Assembly (NCBI GenBank): GCA_014058105.1
Contig: JACGCM010002535.1
Location: 930,001-994,000, forward strand
DNA from: Kingdonia uniflora
Lineage: Eukaryota; Streptophyta; Magnoliopsida; Ranunculales; Circaeasteraceae
Reading direction: 5' to 3'
Length of the DNA stretch: 64,000 nucleotides
The notes under the pieces are model-generated. The model was not told where the DNA came from, made no database searches, and saw only the letters and a program-made list of their open reading frames with translations. The position numbers and the translations under genes are program-made. Below are positions 42,559 to 53,886 of this stretch, one piece after another; position 1 is the stretch's first letter; each line of letters opens with the position of its first letter.

Positions 42559-43590
42559 TCGTCTGGATTTTTATTTTTTGCTGAGTACTTCACGAAGGGG
42601 ATAACTTGTGATAATACGGATGGGGTGTGCTTGAAAATATGGTTTGAGCTTGCGGGCTGAATAAACAAGTGTCAGGAGAAAATACTCATGTTTTGAATAT
42701 CGAGTTTCTGTGGGGGTTAGAGTTTTGCTGATGAAGTATACAGGTTTTTTGATGTTGGAATCGAGTCAAATAAGCACTGAACTGATAGAAGTTTTTGTGG
42801 CAGCGAGGTATAAAGAGATTGTTTCGCCTTCGATAGGGGTGTTGATAATGAGTGGACGACCAAGCTAAGTTTTGAGTTTGAGGAAGGCTTGTTCGCACTC
42901 GGGTGTTCAGTTGATCTCAGGATTGTTTTTCTTTTTTGCTTTGTGGACGCCCTGGTAGTGTATAAGAGAAAAGAGCCAATCACATCGGTTTGAATATTTG
43001 GAGATGAAACGATTGAGGGCTGCTATCCTGCCAGCCACTTTTTGGATGTCTCTCTTGGTTCAGGGCGAAGGCATGTCTATGAGGGATCAAATGTGGGTGA
43101 AGTCAATCTCTATACCACGTTTACTGATAAGGTAGCCCAAGAATTTTCTGGATGACACGCCAAATTGGCATTTTTCTGGGTAGAGTTTCATGTTATATGT
43201 GCAAAATATTGAGAAGATTTATGTTAGGTCCTGGATATGGGTGTTTTTCTGAAGGCTTTTGCAGAGCATGTCGTCGATGTAGACATCGACAGACTTGCCA
43301 AGCTAAGGTTTAAACATGGTTGTGACAAGGCGTTGGTAGGTTGTTCCTGCATTTTTAAGGCCGAAGGGTATAACATTGAAACAGTAAAGGCCTTGTTTAG
43401 TTATAAAGGAAGTTTTAAGTTGATCTTTAGGGAGGAGGGGTACCTGATTGTAATCCAAAGTCGCGTCCATCATTGATAGGCGCTCGTGTCCAGCAGTGGT
43501 ATCGAGTAGTGCTAAATAGTCAGGAGGGAGAAACTATCCTTCGGTGTGTGCTTGTAGAGATCTGTGAAGTCGACGCAGATTCTGATCTTT
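42559..43590 (-). pseudogene. Gypsy-3 reverse transcriptase and linked RNase H, N-terminus deleted
   Basis: It begins abruptly at KNGKIRICVDFTDLYK (about 43590), directly after gag, so protease and the RT fingers are missing. It continues with PKDSFSL, VDVYIDDMLCKS (catalytic YIDD intact, about 43265), PEKCQFGVSSRKFLGYLIS, then the connection and RNase H (WTPECEQAFLKLK, FISKTLTPTETRYSKHEYF, 42900-42690). Frame changes and stops are frequent. The gag/RT junction at about 43590 is a deletion breakpoint. Confidence 0.85.
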
Positions 43591-45148
43591 CCGTTTTTCT
43601 GAGGATGAGTTCAAGAGTGCGCTGAAGGGAGAAGTATTTATTGGTGTGGTGAAAGTTGCATTTATGATTGGCGCAATAAGATTCGCCTGGTCTGACTTTG
43701 ATGGGGAAAGGGATGCGCCAAATGGGGTCTGCCTGCATGTGCGGTAGAAGGGTACTGAGGGGGGCATTGAGTGGAGGTAAGACGGGCTTTGGTCGTTTCT
43801 TGCGAGCTTCGGCACTGTTATCAATGCTGGGGCGTTTGCGGCTCTCAGTCTTCTGTGAGATGGGAGCAACCAGGGGTGTTGGAGTAGAATAGGGGTGTTG
43901 CTAAGGTTTATTGAAGTTTGCGATGTGCGAAGGCTGGCTCTGTTGGCGGGATTCTTGAAGGTGCTCGAGATCGATATAACCATTGCCCTTCGAGAGCATC
44001 TCTTCGAGTGTTTGAGGTTTGTGGAAAAATAGGTATTCTTTTACTCGGCTGTGATCAGGCAGAGCATTCGAATATGATAGTATAACATTCGTGCTGTCAA
44101 GGTTCTCTATTTTCTGGGATTCGTCGAGGAATCTCCTGGTGAAGACTTCAAGAGTCTCATTACTGGATTTTCTGAAATTGAACAAAACATCAACTCTGAC
44201 TTCTCTATCCTTATTTAAGGCAAACTGGGCAATAAAAATTTGTGAAAGTTGCTCGAAGCATCGTATTGAGCCATTTGGGAGGTTATGATACCATCGAAAG
44301 GGGTTGTCAGTAAGGCTTATTGGAAAAAGGTGTCATAACAGGTAGTTAGCCGTAGAGTAGAGGCTAAGGGTATTTTGGAATTCTAGAATGTGGGATTTAG
44401 GGTCTGTGTTACGGTATTTGCTAAGCTTGGGAGCACGAAAGTTGGGGGGTATTTTGATAGCCAAATGTTTGGGGCAAATCGGGTTACTGAGGCGGCTCCA
44501 AGAGTTGGTTGCTGTGCTCGCGCTGACGTTAATGGCTAGCTATATTTTGTGGTCGAAGTTCAGCTGTGTGACATATGCATGATGAGGGGGAGATTGGGGA
44601 ATTCGAAGGTTGTGAGGTCGAGCATGTGGTATATGTTAAGCACTGCATTCCCCAAGTCGCTCTCGAGCAGGACGACGTCTGGGGTGTCTGAAGGAGGGGA
44701 GGGTAGAGTCAGAAGAGTCTTTTGTGGGGTGAATCCCAGGGCGGATAGAACCGGTTGGGTGAATAGTATGGGGAACGCCTTCGGCGCTGGTGTGACCTGG
44801 GGGTATCTCGAGATTTGGTGAGGGTCCTAGACGGGCGTGGGCAGATACGCACGATGGGTCTGGTGCCTGGGATGGGCGAGCAGCTTCCAGAGACTGTAAT
44901 CTTTGTAGCTCTTGGACGGTGTTGCGCAGCTCCTCGATTGCCCTATTCTGTCTGTTTTCATCGTCCAGGTGGCGATTATGTTCAGTTTCCAGTGCCAGGC
45001 GGTGGTTTTCACACTCCTGGTTTTGTTGGGTCTGGTGGCGCTCCTTTTCTTGAATGACTTGTTGAGATAATAATGCTATTTGGGCAGCTACTCCGTCAAT
45101 GGAGTTGCTTGCCTGGGTTGAATTGGAACGGCGGGTGGGTGCCATTGA
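43591..45148 (-). pseudogene. Gypsy-3 gag
   Basis: Starts MAPTRRSNSTQ at ATG 45148, about 70 bp after the primer-binding-like site. A Gln/Glu-rich coiled coil (45100-44880) and a Pro/Ser-rich region open for 170 residues are followed by a broken central part. The gag core then reads VLFNFRKSSNETLEVFTRRF and PDHSRVKEYLFFHKPQTLEE (44185-43980). It ends with a C-x-x-H-x-x-x-x-H motif (CANHKCNFHHT, about 43650) before the deletion into RT. Particle protein; broken by frameshifts at about 44636 and 44200. Confidence 0.8.
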
Positions 45149-45231
45149 AGAGAATCTGTGGATGTTTGAAAATAAAGGGAGGAGGAAAAGGAAAGGGGAT
45201 TGGCAGGGTGGGAAGCACGGACGACACCAAT

Positions 45232-45965
45232 TGTAGGGGCCTAACTTCTGTTGGAGCGGAAGTTGGCTCTTACACCACATAGGTAATCTTCTACCAAAGG
45301 AATGCAAGCATATGGCCTAAAGTAAGAATAAACTAGAGACAAATACTTGCTTAGAGGTCCGAATGTGACACTCTACGACCTCTGATGAGGATTTTTTAAG
45401 ACGAATTATATTACTGATGAGTAATTTGGGGGTTCGAATACTGGGCGTTACAGATGGGTCGAAGGTAAAATTTAAGAGGGTCGGGGACAATCTTTCTAAC
45501 CCCCTCTTGGTTTCCCATCTTTCATATTTATAGAGTATAGGAAGCTGAGTTACCAAGTGTGGGCCAGGTTTACATGATTACTGTCAGGAAATCCCGGCGA
45601 AGTATGGGCGTCGGTCATGTCTATACTGTCACTGTGATAGCTGTCGGATGTGTCTCTGTACTTTGGCACTATGGCACAGTAGTCGGCCTGTCACTGTAGC
45701 TATAAAGATCAATCATTACGCTGGCTTGTCTGGTGAGCTGGCTGCCTGTCCCGTCGTATTTCAACCATGTGTATATATGGTCGAAGGGTATCTGTTACGG
45801 TACGATATTCCATCCTCGAAGCTTTGTTTGGTGTCGAAGCTTTGTTTTCAGGGGATCTCTGGGAAGTCTTTTTTACGGATCGAGTAGGCTTCGATATATT
45901 CGGGTAGGCTACGAAGTAGGCTTCGAGTATCTGAGGTGGTCGAAGGCTGCGAGTAGGTTACTACA
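45232..45965 (-). repeat. Gypsy-3 5' LTR (734 bp)
   Basis: Ends TGTAGGGGCC...GTTACTACA on the plus strand. A TATA box (TCTATAAATATG on the minus strand) lies at 45525-45534. Confidence 0.92.
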
Positions 45966-46163
45966 GAGTTGGCTTGCAATATAAACTGGATTAATAAAAC
46001 TAGGGAATTCGCTATTGCCAACCGAGGTCGATATCTCCATATGATAGCTAGGTTATACAACAGAAGAGCCCGAAGCCGTAAGTTCCAAATTGGCGATCTA
46101 GTTCTCAGAGAAATCTCACAGAGCATAAAGGAAGCACATGCTGGGAAACTTACTAAAAATTAG
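45966..46163 (+). pseudogene. Gypsy-2 integrase C-terminal part
   Basis: It directly continues the integrase interrupted at 34166. After the duplicated GAGTT the frame reads LACNINWINKTREFAIANRG, RARSRKFQIGDLVLREI and ends GKLTKN at 46163. It matches 24534-24340 of Gypsy-1. The region is the DNA/chromatin-binding tail of integrase (GDLVLR motif). Confidence 0.88.
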
Positions 46164-46435
46164 GAAGGTCCTTTCCTCATCGTTAGCCGAACTTGCATGG
46201 GGTCATACTATCTCATGACAGAGCAAGGAGTTTGAATCCCAAATCTATGGAATAGTAGGCGATTGAAGTAGTATTATCGCTAAGTCCCTAGTTTCTCCAT
46301 TTACACTATTCTCATTCTTTACATTCCAAAAGTGAGATTTCAATATCCATATAGTGTACATTCTAATCTACTCAATAAAAACTTCCAAGTTTTTTCCCAC
46401 ATTACTCTCTACTCAAGTTGAATTTACTAAATCTC

Positions 46436-46735
46436 AAAGATTGAAGCAAGAATAATACTAGCTTTCAATTGACCATCTATACACAGATTGAAGCAAAGGT
46501 AATACTAGCTTTTAATCGACCATCTATACACAAATTAAAGCAAAGGTAATACTAGCTTTCAATCGACATCTATACAAATTAAAACAAAGGTAATACTAGT
46601 TCTTAATTACCCATCTATACAAATATCAGCGATTTAAATGAAGGTAATACAAGTTTTTAATCAACGATCTCTATCAGACATTAGATAAAGCAAAGGTACT
46701 ACTAGCTTTAATCTTTCTACATGTCTACAAATACA
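46436..46735 (+). repeat. Tandem repeat at the Gypsy-2 pol/antisense gene junction (about 47-bp unit)
   Basis: Six units around GCAAAGGTAATACTAGCTTT, with landmark TAATACTAG-type positions 46453, 46500, 46547, 46591, 46645 and 46697 (spacing 44-54 bp). Later units are more diverged. It lies between the end of integrase and the end of the minus-strand antisense gene. Confidence 0.9.
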
Positions 46736-46779
46736 GAAACTATAGGTCACTTCTACAAGTTTTTTTTTGCTTATGAGAG

Positions 46780-49700
46780 GTCAGCTACGCTTTCCCTACA
46801 CAGAAGGATGATTAGTCATAAATTCTAGAGCTCGAGCAGTTACAACAATCCTGCCTTTCTCTACCAATTAATCAGGTAGGGAACCTAACTCTATTTCCAT
46901 GTCATTCAGGCAATTCCCTCGATCTATATCAACATTACAAATATAGCCTCCGAATGACACACAGTCATACAAGGTATCCCTCTTAAGCTCAAGCTTTTTT
47001 GCTTCTTTCACAAAATAGGCGATAACAACCATTAGCTACTGTGAGCGCGCCCTTTCTTGAATAGTCATATTTTAATTGAGCATCACTAGCTCGAAAAAAT
47101 ACTTTTTCAATCTCTAATGACTTTCTTACAAGGCTTTGTGCTTATCACCATCCTGCGCCATTCGTTGTTCTATGTGTGTCATCACCTCATTATGCTACGC
47201 TATCGTTCCTGCTGTTTTATCTTGCTCAACTTTATTCATTGCCCTCAGACTTTCCAATTGAGCACAAGGTTCTACAAACTCCCAGTCATTTCTATCACAT
47301 CCACCAACAGAAGCCTTCTTCAACAACTCATCCTTCCTCCTGATCACTCCTCTAACTCTACCTCTCTACGAAGAACAATTGATAACTTATGCTCGCTCTC
47401 CCTTAAATGTTCGTTTCCTCTCTATATGTGAGCCTGAACACAAGCTACATCTTCTTCCAACTCTTTAATTCAATCTGATGGGTTAATCACGTCAGTATCA
47501 ATCTTTTTCTTCTTTGACTATTTTCCGGCCATGGCCTTCTTCGCTTGCGAATCAGCCGTAGCCAAATCTGCCTTCAACCTGGAAACCCTCTCATTCAATT
47601 CGATACATCATGTTTAGGTCAGTCGAAGATCGATATCTTTAGCAGACATGTCCTTACTCAACTGCTCAACCACACTTTTTGAATTTGTCAGGTCACCTCG
47701 AGCCTTCTCAAGCTCGTTGACTTTCATGATCATCTGACCCTTCAAACTAACTACAAAATCACGTAACTCTTTTTCTGTCATTTTTAGCGACCAGATATGG
47801 TATTGAGCAATATCTGCTTTACCTTTCACGGACAACAAATTTATCGTGCTTTTGAGTTTCCCTATTTCATTCTACACCTCCGCGATTGCTATTTTTCTAT
47901 TTCAGCATCTTTACCTTCGATCTGCCGAGTTAGGTCATCCCTAGTTTTTGTCGCCTTAGCAAAATGGATCTATACTTTGACATATTGATCCTCCCAATCT
48001 TTAGATATCTCTTTAATCTTATCAAACTTCACCACAAACTCATGATTGTATTGGAGCGTCTATTGTTTGATAAGGCGAACAGTATCTAATTCGGCCTGCA
48101 TAATGAAGATCGATACAACATTACTTCACTGATACAATCAATACATATTATAGATAACTTTAAATTTTTTTAATAAAATTCTGTTTCTAATATGCTGAAA
48201 AGATGAGATTATACTTCGACCTTAAGTTAACAAGTTGTCTCACAATAGCAACATAATATCTATATCCTCCTTTAAGGTAAACATTTTCTATGTTTAAATT
48301 TGCTAACCCTCTAAAATCATCTAAATATATGGGATTGCTATCGTTCCTAATTTTCTAACACATTTTTGTGATCTATGTCTACCTTCTAACTTTACTGTTA
48401 AGCTTTAAAGTAGCGCATCATACAAGTCAAATATTTTTTGCCCTTTTCTCCTTAGCGAGCTCTTTATCTAATTCCTTAATTCTGAGGCGCATATCTTTAT
48501 ATTCCTACAAATCAATGTTTACAAACATCTCTTAGTCTATCGAAATTTATCCTACAAATCAATGTACCACGCACTTACAGTTTTTCTAACCCACAAAAAA
48601 AATACATAAGCAAACTACAAACAATTTTACTCTTCCTTCTCATTTTCTCCCCCACGATTCTCTAGATCAGTCCTTGCAGAAACTGTGTCTAGCCCTGTTA
48701 CAACATCTAGAAGAGAGCTACCATTAGCCTGGAGCTCCTCTTCCTCTTTGACCTCTTCGACGTATGTACCTGCTATAATAACTTTGAGATCAGAAATAGA
48801 GTACCCCACTTCTAGTAGCTTTTGCCCGAGATTATCCTGAGCAATTACAATATCATCCACATTCTTCTGTGCCACATCATCCATATTTTTCTGCACCATA
48901 TCAGTAAGCTCGCGTATCAACACCTTATGCAAAGCCTTCACAGAAACCAAACGTTCCCACTCTAACGCCATGTCAGACTCAAGTTGAGCCACTTTCTTCT
49001 CGAGCTTGGCTCTCCCGTCCTTGAGCTTAGCCCTTCCTTCCTCGAGCCCAAGGCAGATTCCCTTCAACATGCGAGCAGCCTATAATAGAGCAACATACTT
49101 TTAGCTCGAAAACAAATATATAGTTCAAAGAATCACAAAATTACCAACTTACCACCCTGCTAAACTCCAATTGTGCGGAGGTATTCAGCTCCTCAGCACC
49201 TCTTCGAGCTGCCAACCTCAGCCAATTTTTTTCATAGCCAGCAGCTCGTCTTCTTCAACAGGTCTGTTATCCACAACCTTCGCCCCTCTCACAGCAGTAG
49301 GCGGATCAACGCTCCTTTTTTTGGCATTCCCCTTGGCCTTATCACTTACCATAGTATTGGAGGCCGAGCTGCCCTTCACAGCTTTCTTTTTGGGGTACTT
49401 TCGAGCTAACCTGTTTGATGTAGTACCTCCAGAAATATCCTGCAGAGACATTTTAGTTGCCCTCGAATACCGGACACTCTTCTTCGTCTGTTACTCTTTT
49501 CTTGCTAGCTCCAACTCTTGTTATTTGTTTCTTGGCTTGGGACTTTTACACCTTCTCTGACCTGCTATTAGCTCTTTTGTTTCTGTTGATGCTGAGCCCT
49601 TTCAGAACTATCTCAAGCTTAACACCTTCTTGAGCTACAGTATTCAACAATAATTCTTTTCTTGTCACCAAAGATCGAGGACCTGCAACATAACACAACA

Positions 49701-50533
49701 AATTGGTAAACCAAAGAACAACCCTGCAACTATAACAGTTCAATTTTATACACTATTACTTACTTTTCTTCAGGGTTTTATGCATAAGGTTTATTGGTTC
49801 TTCGTCCACTCTCTGAAGGCAATCACCTTTTACCCATATCATATTATCGTTTCAAACTCATCATGCTCAATTCAGATCGAAGAAAAGAGGTCGAGATGAA
49901 CTAGAATAGAAATACACCCCTCCAGTTGTAGCGTAATATTTCACAGTGTAATACTGGAAAATGTCCTCAGAAGATATTCTCTTCTCCACCTTATTCTCTT
50001 CCAATAATCTATTCAGAGTCTCACAAACATATATCACCTCTCACATATTTCCATTCAGTTGGGCAGGACAGGCTTCTATGGTATTCAATATACTTCTAGC
50101 AAGGTTGTTAAGAGGCAATCTCAGTCAGTATTCCAACTGGGACAAATGACATAGAAATCCCTGGTCCAGGTCGCTCTGGACATTCTCATCAAAGTATTTT
50201 AAATATATCGATTCCTCCACCTTCCTACTCCTTTTCTCCTATTCTAAATCAGGCAACAAAATGAAATATTCTTCCCCACTCTCCATAGTACATCCCCTGA
50301 ACGACCTCCCAGCATGTTCTACGACCTTACCCCATGTCCCACCTAAAATATTTTTCATTTTAGCAATATTCTTTGAATACATCTGACTTTGGAGGATATT
50401 ATGACAAATTACCAGGGAAATCTGAAAATCGTACTTAATCCTCCCCCTCAGAGTTAACATTTACAGATTCTACACTTTTAGACTCACCCATACGACCAGA
50501 GGTTGACGTCTCTATATCTGGTGAAACATCCAT
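46780..50533 (-). pseudogene. Gypsy-2 main antisense gene
   Basis: ATG at 50533 (MDVSPDIETSTSGRMGES), then NILGGTWGKVVEHAGRSFRG, GEEYFILLPDLE, LPLNNLARSILNTIEACPAQ, LNGNM followed by TGA, EKRISSEDIFQYYTVKYY, NDNMIWVKGDCLQRVDEEPI. An intron-like gap and a basic linker follow (49451-49218: KSRKYPKKK-type, Lys/Arg-rich). Then come coiled coil (49070-48627, LEEGRAKLKDGRAKLEKKVA; 47838-47614) and a C-terminal piece with LELKRDTLYD and NVDIDRGNCLNDM near 46990-46880. Co-linear with 20483-23675 of Gypsy-1. Many stops and frameshifts. A Lys-rich segment and coiled coil suggest a nuclear, oligomeric protein, but that is inference. Confidence 0.8.
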
Positions 50534-51327
50534 ATCAAAAGTAGGCTTATGGATAAGGTATATTTCTATAATAGACTCTCCTCACGCCCCAGCCTACATA
50601 CAGTTCTAGGTATTCTGTTAATTTTTTCAATCATTATCTATTATCTATACACATCTATACATACATATACCATATACCTATCATACATATATGTACATCA
50701 CATACATATCTCTTTTACATATAAATAAAACAGGTTTTTCAAGCGATTACTATAAATGGCAAAATGTTAAATTTTGAAAACTCGCAAATTTTTTAAAACT
50801 CAATCACTAATCTTCAACGTCTGAGTATGAATCAGAAGCAACACCCAATCCCTTTCTCGCCATGGCATTGTACAACTAGCATCTTAACTCTACTTCCACG
50901 ACATTCTCTCCCCTTCTACGATGGCCACCTTCGCTGAATCTCTCACTAGAGTCTATACTAACTTCTCTCTTTTCTCTCCCTTTGTTCTTTCATTTTTTTG
51001 AGTTTGATAATCGTTTAAATGAGGAAAATGAACTATTATTTATACTTTCTCTCTCTAACTGCTGGCAGTAATTAGGCCTTGCATGTGCCATCCTCAGTTT
51101 TGGAACCAAAGCGTCCCTTCCACAATTAATATCAGACGTTTCATACCTTTTCGGTGAAAGTACCTTTCCACCATTTCCCCACCTTCTATATTTTAATTTA
51201 ATTTTCTTTCTCCAAACCAAATCTCTCTCAGACCCCCCACACTCATGATGACTCAATACTCACATGCAGTCAAACTTTTTCTACCCTTATACACTAGATA
51301 AAAATCAAAGCCTATCTGCTTTTTCCA
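50534..51327. other. No gene recognised; upstream region of the Gypsy-2 antisense gene
   Basis: AT/CT-rich. 50640-50730 contains repeated CATACATAT-type sequence. Corresponds to 19548-20482 of Gypsy-1. Confidence 0.5.
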
Positions 51328-51681
51328 TCATACATAATTACATGTGAAACATCCCAGATGACCAGGAGCACCACACCTAATTAGTTCATCTCCAGCGATC
51401 TTCTCATCTTCCACACCAATCCCTTCACCAACAATTTACCTCTCAGCAGTCTTTTGAGCTTCAGACTTTAAAATCACTTCACGGAATATCCCCGAGTAAA
51501 AATAATGCCCAATCTCGCGTTCCCTCGCCTTTGCATCCAATCCTTCAAAATGGATTTCAGATTCAGGCAAGTCAGCATTCTAATCTAACAACCCAAAAAT
51601 CCTTTCCCATACTTCTGTAATCTTTATTGCTAAGCTCCCCTTTGACGCGTAACGAGCTCTTTGAGAATGAGTCCTCACCAT
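51328..51681 (-). pseudogene. Gypsy-2 small antisense ORF 2 (117 aa, two stops)
   Basis: ATG complementary to 51679-51681 (MVRTHSQRARYAS), then KGELAIKITEVWERIFGLLD, a stop, NADLPESEIHF, REIGHYFYSGIFREV, a second stop near 51436, then KIAGDELIRCGAPGHLGCF and a TGA at 51330-51328. It is clearly homologous to 19221-19547 of Gypsy-1 over its whole length, including both ends. Antisense to gag-pol. The protein has no recognised domain. It fixes the start codon that is lost in Gypsy-1. Confidence 0.65.
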
Positions 51682-52280
51682 TTTTAATGCTTCCTCCTCT
51701 CTACATCTCCTTTCAAATATTATTTATATACCTTTTAGAGATAACATCAAATCCCCCACATTCTGCATGTATAATCTATTTTTCCATATTGGTAACCATA
51801 AGATCATGATAGAAAGTTATTTGAATTTATCTCTACAAAATCGACCTCATTAAAATTCGTCTACTTCCATTTTGAACTAACTTTCTCCATATCTTACCCT
51901 TGTAACACATTTCCAACAATATCTCCATAGCTCGATATTTCAATTCCTACATATTCTATTTACTGTAAGGATTTTCTTCCTAGCAAGACATTTTTACACA
52001 CAACAAATATTTCTACTTTTGGCTGTTCAACTAATGAAATTCAATTTCAGCTCAATTTTTCATTATTACATTCATACCCCAACATACATTTCTTTTAGCT
52101 CGATTTAAATAAAAATAGCTAATTCGATCTATCAAACACATTCTTTTTGCACAAATAACTTTTTTATTAGCTCGAATATTACTTACAAAATACTTTATAG
52201 ATAACAAGTCTTTTAGATTTTTCTACAGATCGACCTACAGGTTACATTACATTTCAGTTTTTAACACTGTTTTATTTCGA
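51682..52280. other. Remaining 3' region of Gypsy-2, then truncation
   Basis: No gene. TAGCTCGAT-like motifs recur (51930, 52080, 52165), and on the minus strand GACTTGTTATCTATAAAG near 52200 matches the repeat zone of Gypsy-1 at 18720. Similarity to Gypsy-1 is lost after about 52280. Confidence 0.5.
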
Positions 52281-53881
52281 AACTCTTTCGAAGGTTGGCT
52301 CAAGCACTGGTGCCTTAGCTTACTAAGTTTCTTGTGGAAGTAAATGGTGTAAAGGATTACCTAGACCTTTTGAAGGAGGACCTTCTTCACGACAAGAGAC
52401 GATGATTGTGCAAACGAAAAACTTATATTCTCTGTCTCCCTTCTCCGCCACCACCGTCTCCTCCTCCGTAACCCCTCCGGTGGAGACTTGGTAGAGATTA
52501 AAGGGAGTCCTACCTTAGAACCAAGTCCTTTGCAGGATACTGGCAATAATGCCTCGCATGTACGCTGGCCTCCACATCTGTCTCCTCAACCTTGTCCTCC
52601 GCCAATAGATGAAGACATCTCCGATAATGCTTCCCAGACAGAACCATGACTGAAGTTGAAGAAAGAGACGTTAAAATTGCTCCTCTCCTTGGGATCTAAG
52701 AGTAAGATTATCCTTTGGTAACTTCCCATTGCTCTCACTTCAGTTGGATCTGCAAACGTTTCCATTAATAGAGTGAAGTTATTGTAATAGAACATCTACA
52801 ATAACGAGACGGTTATCATTCATGACATGGAATCCACCTTAGACATATTTTATGATTAGCCCCACAAGGAACTCAATTATGATGACTTTAATGATTATGA
52901 GGGATACGAAGACAATCGTACTACTAAGTGGAGAGATTGTGATGGTAAAACCGACCATAATAACGATAACACTACAAACATCATAGACACGAGCAACAAC
53001 AATAACTCCACATGCCCCGTAAATGTCGAAACAACTGATAAAGACCAAGCTGATCATGATTATGAATCCTGGCTATTGGTAGATGGAGTCCTAACCAAAC
53101 CGAGAAAGGCATGTGGTAGTTTTCCAATAATGGAGAAAAACACATCCAATATAATCTTAATTGGGTTATAAATTGTAGGAACGATACTTCTTTGCTTAAT
53201 CATGTTTTAGTAGTATAATAGCTTGTTTTCCTGTACTATTCAGTTTTGTTTTTTTCAGAGTATGCATTTTATTTTTCGATTTAATAAAAGATTGTTTCCA
53301 TATCTTTTTGTGATATTGATATAATATTTTGAGCCAAAACAATCCAATAAATATGAGTTAGAGCCTAATTTCTTATGATTCTCCAGCTTATTCTCTCATA
53401 TTTTTATAACTTGCAAACTAATCGCTTGTTCAATTACACTGGGAATTATACACTAGGAAAATATATATTACAAGCTAGGAATGATTAGAAACATTTTTTG
53501 GGTAGTCAAACCTGTTTGGGACTTTTGCAATCTCTATGCAGTACCTGAGTCTATCCTTTGAACCTGGAACATACTCTGACATTTTCCTTGAGAAAAAGAG
53601 GTTATTATTCAGTAAAATTACTTGTGTTGGCTAGTAATAACTTCAAAGTGTCATGTGAACGTTGTTATGATTCATTAAGTTTGTTTATAAACGCAAATAT
53701 AGTTTCATGGGTTTAATGTGATTAAGATAAGGTAGTCAAAATCAAGGATGCATTTTGAGTGATTGAGTTACAATTTTCTATTGTTGCAAAGCATGTTACT
53801 GACTATATATATTGTTTCTAATTTTGAGATAGACTACTATTTTAGGAATGTATTACATTTGTATTAATCTAATAAAACTAT
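52281..53881. other. No gene identified; decayed coding-like patches
   Basis: 52340-52660 is C/T-rich and partly open. 52820-53170 (plus) reads an Asn/Asp-rich frame ending in YESWLLVDGVLTKPRKACGS and a stop at about 53169, with one internal stop; it resembles the end of a longer protein that I do not recognise. 53170-53881 is AT-rich without signal. It could be host pseudogene or LINE ORF1 debris. Confidence 0.35.
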
Positions 53882-53886
53882 AAACC

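Larger units (their letters stand above)
34167..45965 (-). mobile_element. Gypsy-3: Tat-like Gypsy retrotransposon nested in Gypsy-2
   Basis: The 11.8-kb element has LTRs at 34167-34899 and 45232-45965 and a perfect 5-bp TSD GAGTT (34162-34166 and 45966-45970) inside the Gypsy-2 integrase. On the minus strand: primer-binding-like ATTGGTGTCGTCC next to the 5' LTR, gag, RT-RNase H, a second RNase H, integrase; then a 194-bp tandem repeat, plus-strand antisense genes, and a polypurine tract (GAGAGGGGGCTAA) beside the 3' LTR. Protease and the RT N-terminus are deleted, and integrase lacks its C-terminus. Its LTRs, about 90% alike by eye, are a different family from Gypsy-1/2. It necessarily inserted after Gypsy-2. 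Confidence 0.92.
28339..52280 (+). mobile_element. Gypsy-2: Tat-like Gypsy retrotransposon, split by Gypsy-3 and 3'-truncated
   Basis: It starts with a 604-bp 5' LTR closely related to the Gypsy-1 LTR. Gag, protease, RT-RNase H, a second RNase H and integrase follow in order. Gypsy-3 interrupts the integrase at 34166/45966 with TSD GAGTT. After integrase come a 47-bp tandem repeat, a minus-strand antisense gene and small antisense ORF 2. Similarity to Gypsy-1 stops near 52280, at a place about 1 kb short of where the 3' LTR should begin, so small antisense ORF 1 and the 3' LTR are missing. Without Gypsy-3 the element is about 12.1 kb. Every coding region has stops. The right boundary is approximate. 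Confidence 0.8.

Noticed and set aside
44636..45307. A 223-residue protein starting at 45307
   Set aside because: The first 53 residues lie in the LTR and primer-binding region. The gag start is the internal ATG at 45148, next to MAPTRR.
52839..53057. A hydrophobic minus-strand ORF resembling a membrane protein
   Set aside because: It is the complement of an Asn/Asp-rich plus-strand stretch (GAT/AAT codons read as ATC/ATT); low-complexity shadow.
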